From contig NZ_BARE01000001.1 of assembly GCF_000367345.1 (NCBI RefSeq), forward strand, positions 1-64,000: a DNA stretch of 64,000 nt, read 5' to 3'. The notes under the pieces are model-generated. The model worked only from the letters and a program-made list of their open reading frames with translations. It ran no database searches and was not told where the DNA came from. Both the position numbers and the translations under genes were made by a program. Positions 61,835-64,000 of the stretch are shown piece by piece (position 1 is the stretch's first letter; each line of letters begins with the position of its first letter). This stretch comes from Sphingobium xenophagum NBRC 107872. Its GTDB lineage: Bacteria; Pseudomonadota; Alphaproteobacteria; Sphingomonadales; Sphingomonadaceae.

Positions 61835-64000
61835 CAGATTTCACCCGAAATGGTCAGCTGGAACGTGCGCGGCGACAGGGGACGGAAGAAGCCGTCACCC
61901 GTCACCACCGGCGAAATATAGGACAGCGTATCCTTGTCGAACAGATTGTCGACATTGGCGCGCACCTTTATCCCCTTGACCGGACCGAAGCTGATGCCGT
62001 CGCCAATATCGACATAAGCGCTGAACACGGTGAACCCCGGCACGCTGGAACCGGGCGAGTTGGTGAAGGTCGACCAGCGCTTGGACGTATATTTGCCCGA
62101 AATATTGGCCACCAGCCAGCTCGCCGGCTCCACTGTCACGCCGCCGCTGACGATCCATTTTGCGCTGTCGGGGATATATTTGTCGGCGATCAGGATCGGC
62201 GTCGCCGCGGGCACGTCATCCTTGAACTTGGCATTGTTATAGGTGACGTTCAGATTGCCGTACGCCAGTCCGTTCAGGAAGGATGGCTTATAGGTTCCGG
62301 CAAATTCCACGCCATAGGAACGGACCCGGCCGACATTCTGGAAGAAGGTTTCGGTCGCTAGGCCGCCGCCCGGTATCAGGCTGGTGATCGACTGGATGCG
62401 ATTGTCAAATTTGGTGTAGAAGGCTGCCAGCGACGCATAAAGCTGCCCCTGGTTGGTGCGGATGCCCAGTTCCATATTCTTGGATCGTTCGGGCGCTGGC
62501 TCCGGCACCAGCCCGCCGCCGGGGCGGATGACCGAATAGATGTCGTCCAGCCCCTTGGGCAGCGCCATATTTTCGGCGTAGGAGGCAAAGACCTGCGTGC
62601 GCTCGTCAAATTTGTAGAGCAGCCCCGCCATCGGCAGGAAGAAATCGCTATAGTGCGCCATGTTGATCTGCGGACCATAGCCGGGCACGCCAACCCCGCC
62701 GACGACGCGATAAAAATCGTCAAATTCGCGATAGCCGTTATGGACATAGTCCAGGTTCAGCCCCTTGAAGCCGACATCGATGATGAAACGATCATCCGCC
62801 AGCTTGAGCGTATCCTTCAGGAAGATCTGAAGCGTATCGCGCTTCGTCCGATAATCGCGGCGCAGATAGACCAGTTCATCCAGATTGGGTGCGCCATCGG
62901 GCGCGCCGCCGACCGTATTATACCGTGCCTGCGTCCGGTGATATTTATCGACTTCGGCCCACACGCCCGCCTCGACCGTGTTGGCGCCCATCTCCCAATG
63001 CAGCTTGCTGGTAATGCCGTAGCGGTCACCGCCCACGCCCGACAGGCCATATTGCACGCCCTTGGGTGCGACCACGGGCAGCCCCGCCTGCGCCTGCGGC
63101 GTGTAGCGGCCCAGCGAGTTGGCATAGCCATCGGGCGACACGCCATAGCCGTCCTTATCCTCCCAATAGAGGGTGGATTCCGCCCATACGCCCTCGGCAA
63201 TCCCGGCATGGAAGGTCGCGCCATACAGCTTGTCCTTCCGCACGTTGATCGCCAGATTATAGACAGCGGTATAGGCGGCGTTCGAATAATAGACGCCGGG
63301 CGCGGTCGCCAATGGCGCAAAGCCGGGCGTTGTGTTGGGCACATTTTCGATCAGCGCAAAATTCCGGCCGCACTGGCCCAGCGCATTCCGAACCGTGCAA
63401 TTATATTGCGCCCGGCTGATCGTGGGCGAATCATAATCGAAAAAGTCGTTCGACACGAATTTGAACCGCGCCCAGCTGTCGCCGCCCAGGTCCGCGTGAA
63501 TCTGCCCTTCCCAATGCTCGCGATCGACCGTGCCGGGACCGCGCCACAATTCCGTGTCCAGCTTGGTGCGGCTGACATAGGCCGTAAACGGCCCGACCCG
63601 CCCCGTGCTCGCGCGAATGAAGGTGCGGCGCAGATCCTGATCGCCAAAGCTTTGCGACACGAACAGGCCCATCTCTTCCTGTGGCGCGATGCTGTTATAC
63701 TGGATGACCGGGCCCAGCGTCGAATAGCTGGGAAGGCTGACGTCGCCCGCGCCGATCGCGGCTTCCACCACGCCCAGATTTTCATTGTCGACGTACCGGA
63801 ATACCGGGCTGCCGCCAAAGGCGTCGCTGCGCCCGGTCGGAATGCCGTCGACCACAAAGCCGATCTGGTCGAGGTTGAAGGCGCGGGTCTGCACGCTGTT
63901 GCCAAATTCATACAGGCCCAGAGCGCCGTCGGTCTGGACGTTGAAACCGGGCAACTGCTCCAGCATTTTCAGGCCCGAAATGCCCGAAGGGGCCGACAGC
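61834..64000 (-). CDS. TonB-dependent outer-membrane receptor (5' end beyond window)
   Basis: At least 722 residues; the N-terminal signal and part of the plug lie past base 64000. The visible plug portion includes GLKMLEQLPGFNVQTDGALGLYEFGNSVQTRAFNLDQIGFVVDGIPTGRSD. The rest is beta-barrel (VFASYAENMALPKGLDDIYSVIRPGGG, SKNMELGIRTNQGQLYASLAAFYTKFDNR, LFDKDTLSYISPVVTGDGFFRPLSPRTFQLTISGEI). It imports a ligand with TonB/ExbBD energy. Coupled to the downstream dipeptidase. Ligand unknown, with siderophore, peptide or nutrient all possible. Confidence 0.93.
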   Translation of the reverse strand, partial: LSAPSGISGLKMLEQLPGFNVQTDGALGLYEFGNSVQTRAFNLDQIGFVVDGIPTGRSDAFGGSPVFRYVDNENLGVVEAAIGAGDVSLPSYSTLGPVIQYNSIAPQEEMGLFVSQSFGDQDLRRTFIRASTGRVGPFTAYVSRTKLDTELWRGPGTVDREHWEGQIHADLGGDSWARFKFVSNDFFDYDSPTISRAQYNCTVRNALGQCGRNFALIENVPNTTPGFAPLATAPGVYYSNAAYTAVYNLAINVRKDKLYGATFHAGIAEGVWAESTLYWEDKDGYGVSPDGYANSLGRYTPQAQAGLPVVAPKGVQYGLSGVGGDRYGITSKLHWEMGANTVEAGVWAEVDKYHRTQARYNTVGGAPDGAPNLDELVYLRRDYRTKRDTLQIFLKDTLKLADDRFIIDVGFKGLNLDYVHNGYREFDDFYRVVGGVGVPGYGPQINMAHYSDFFLPMAGLLYKFDERTQVFASYAENMALPKGLDDIYSVIRPGGGLVPEPAPERSKNMELGIRTNQGQLYASLAAFYTKFDNRIQSITSLIPGGGLATETFFQNVGRVRSYGVEFAGTYKPSFLNGLAYGNLNVTYNNAKFKDDVPAATPILIADKYIPDSAKWIVSGGVTVEPASWLVANISGKYTSKRWSTFTNSPGSSVPGFTVFSAYVDIGDGISFGPVKGIKVRANVDNLFDKDTLSYISPVVTGDGFFRPLSPRTFQLTISGEI

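Overview
The window looks like a chromosome segment of an alphaproteobacterium of the family Sphingomonadaceae, most likely Sphingobium or a close relative. The support is high GC, a CcrM-type GANTC methyltransferase, a split PntAA/PntAB/PntB transhydrogenase, a Cpa/Tad pilus locus, TonB-dependent uptake, and many short hairpin repeats of the kind common in sphingomonads. The genus is an inference from gene style, not from a search.

Layout. Bases 1-7215 are a mobile island. A P4-type tyrosine integrase (5761-6975) sits beside the 3' end of a tRNA-Thr gene (7140-7215). Behind it lie a hypothetical gene, a Vsr endonuclease, a C5 cytosine methyltransferase, and a four-gene operon on the minus strand: Xre/MbcA antitoxin, RES toxin, a small gene split over two frames, and an AIPR-family protein. 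Every junction in this operon is a 4-base stop/start overlap, and the overlap into the AIPR gene works only if the small gene undergoes a -1 frameshift. A canonical X XXY YYZ heptamer lies where the two frames meet. The left end of the island is outside the window.

Bases 7400-28600 hold mostly core genes: a PAS protein, a ferredoxin-reductase-type flavoprotein, an RNA ligase/phosphodiesterase and peroxiredoxin pair, twin membrane proteins, and the fatty-acid synthesis genes (fabD, a crotonase, fabG, then acpP, fabF, mltG) split by an opposing GT87 gene. A MacAB-like tripartite exporter, an RcnB-like protein, a BLUF blue-light sensor, a GntP permease and rpsF-rpsR-rplI follow. Bases 28900-38250 carry a YegP protein, an oxidoreductase/hydrolase pair and a cpaA-B-C-D-E-tadB-tadC locus that lacks the cpaF/tadA ATPase and any pilin gene.

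Bases 38380-54080 hold small exported proteins, an amino-acid racemase, the pnt operon with a tiny aa3-oxidase subunit IV-like protein, an orphan NtrC-type regulator, folP, ccrM with a seven-site GANTC cluster upstream, an ArsR regulator, a DUF808 protein, a MATE pump, an ABC-2 exporter and a methyltransferase. Bases 54194-60565 form a valine-degradation cluster (LysR regulator, mmsA, acyl-CoA dehydrogenase, 3-hydroxyisobutyryl-CoA hydrolase, mmsB) interrupted by a small GIY-YIG gene set between hairpin repeats. The right end has an M19 dipeptidase coupled to a TonB-dependent receptor that runs off the window.
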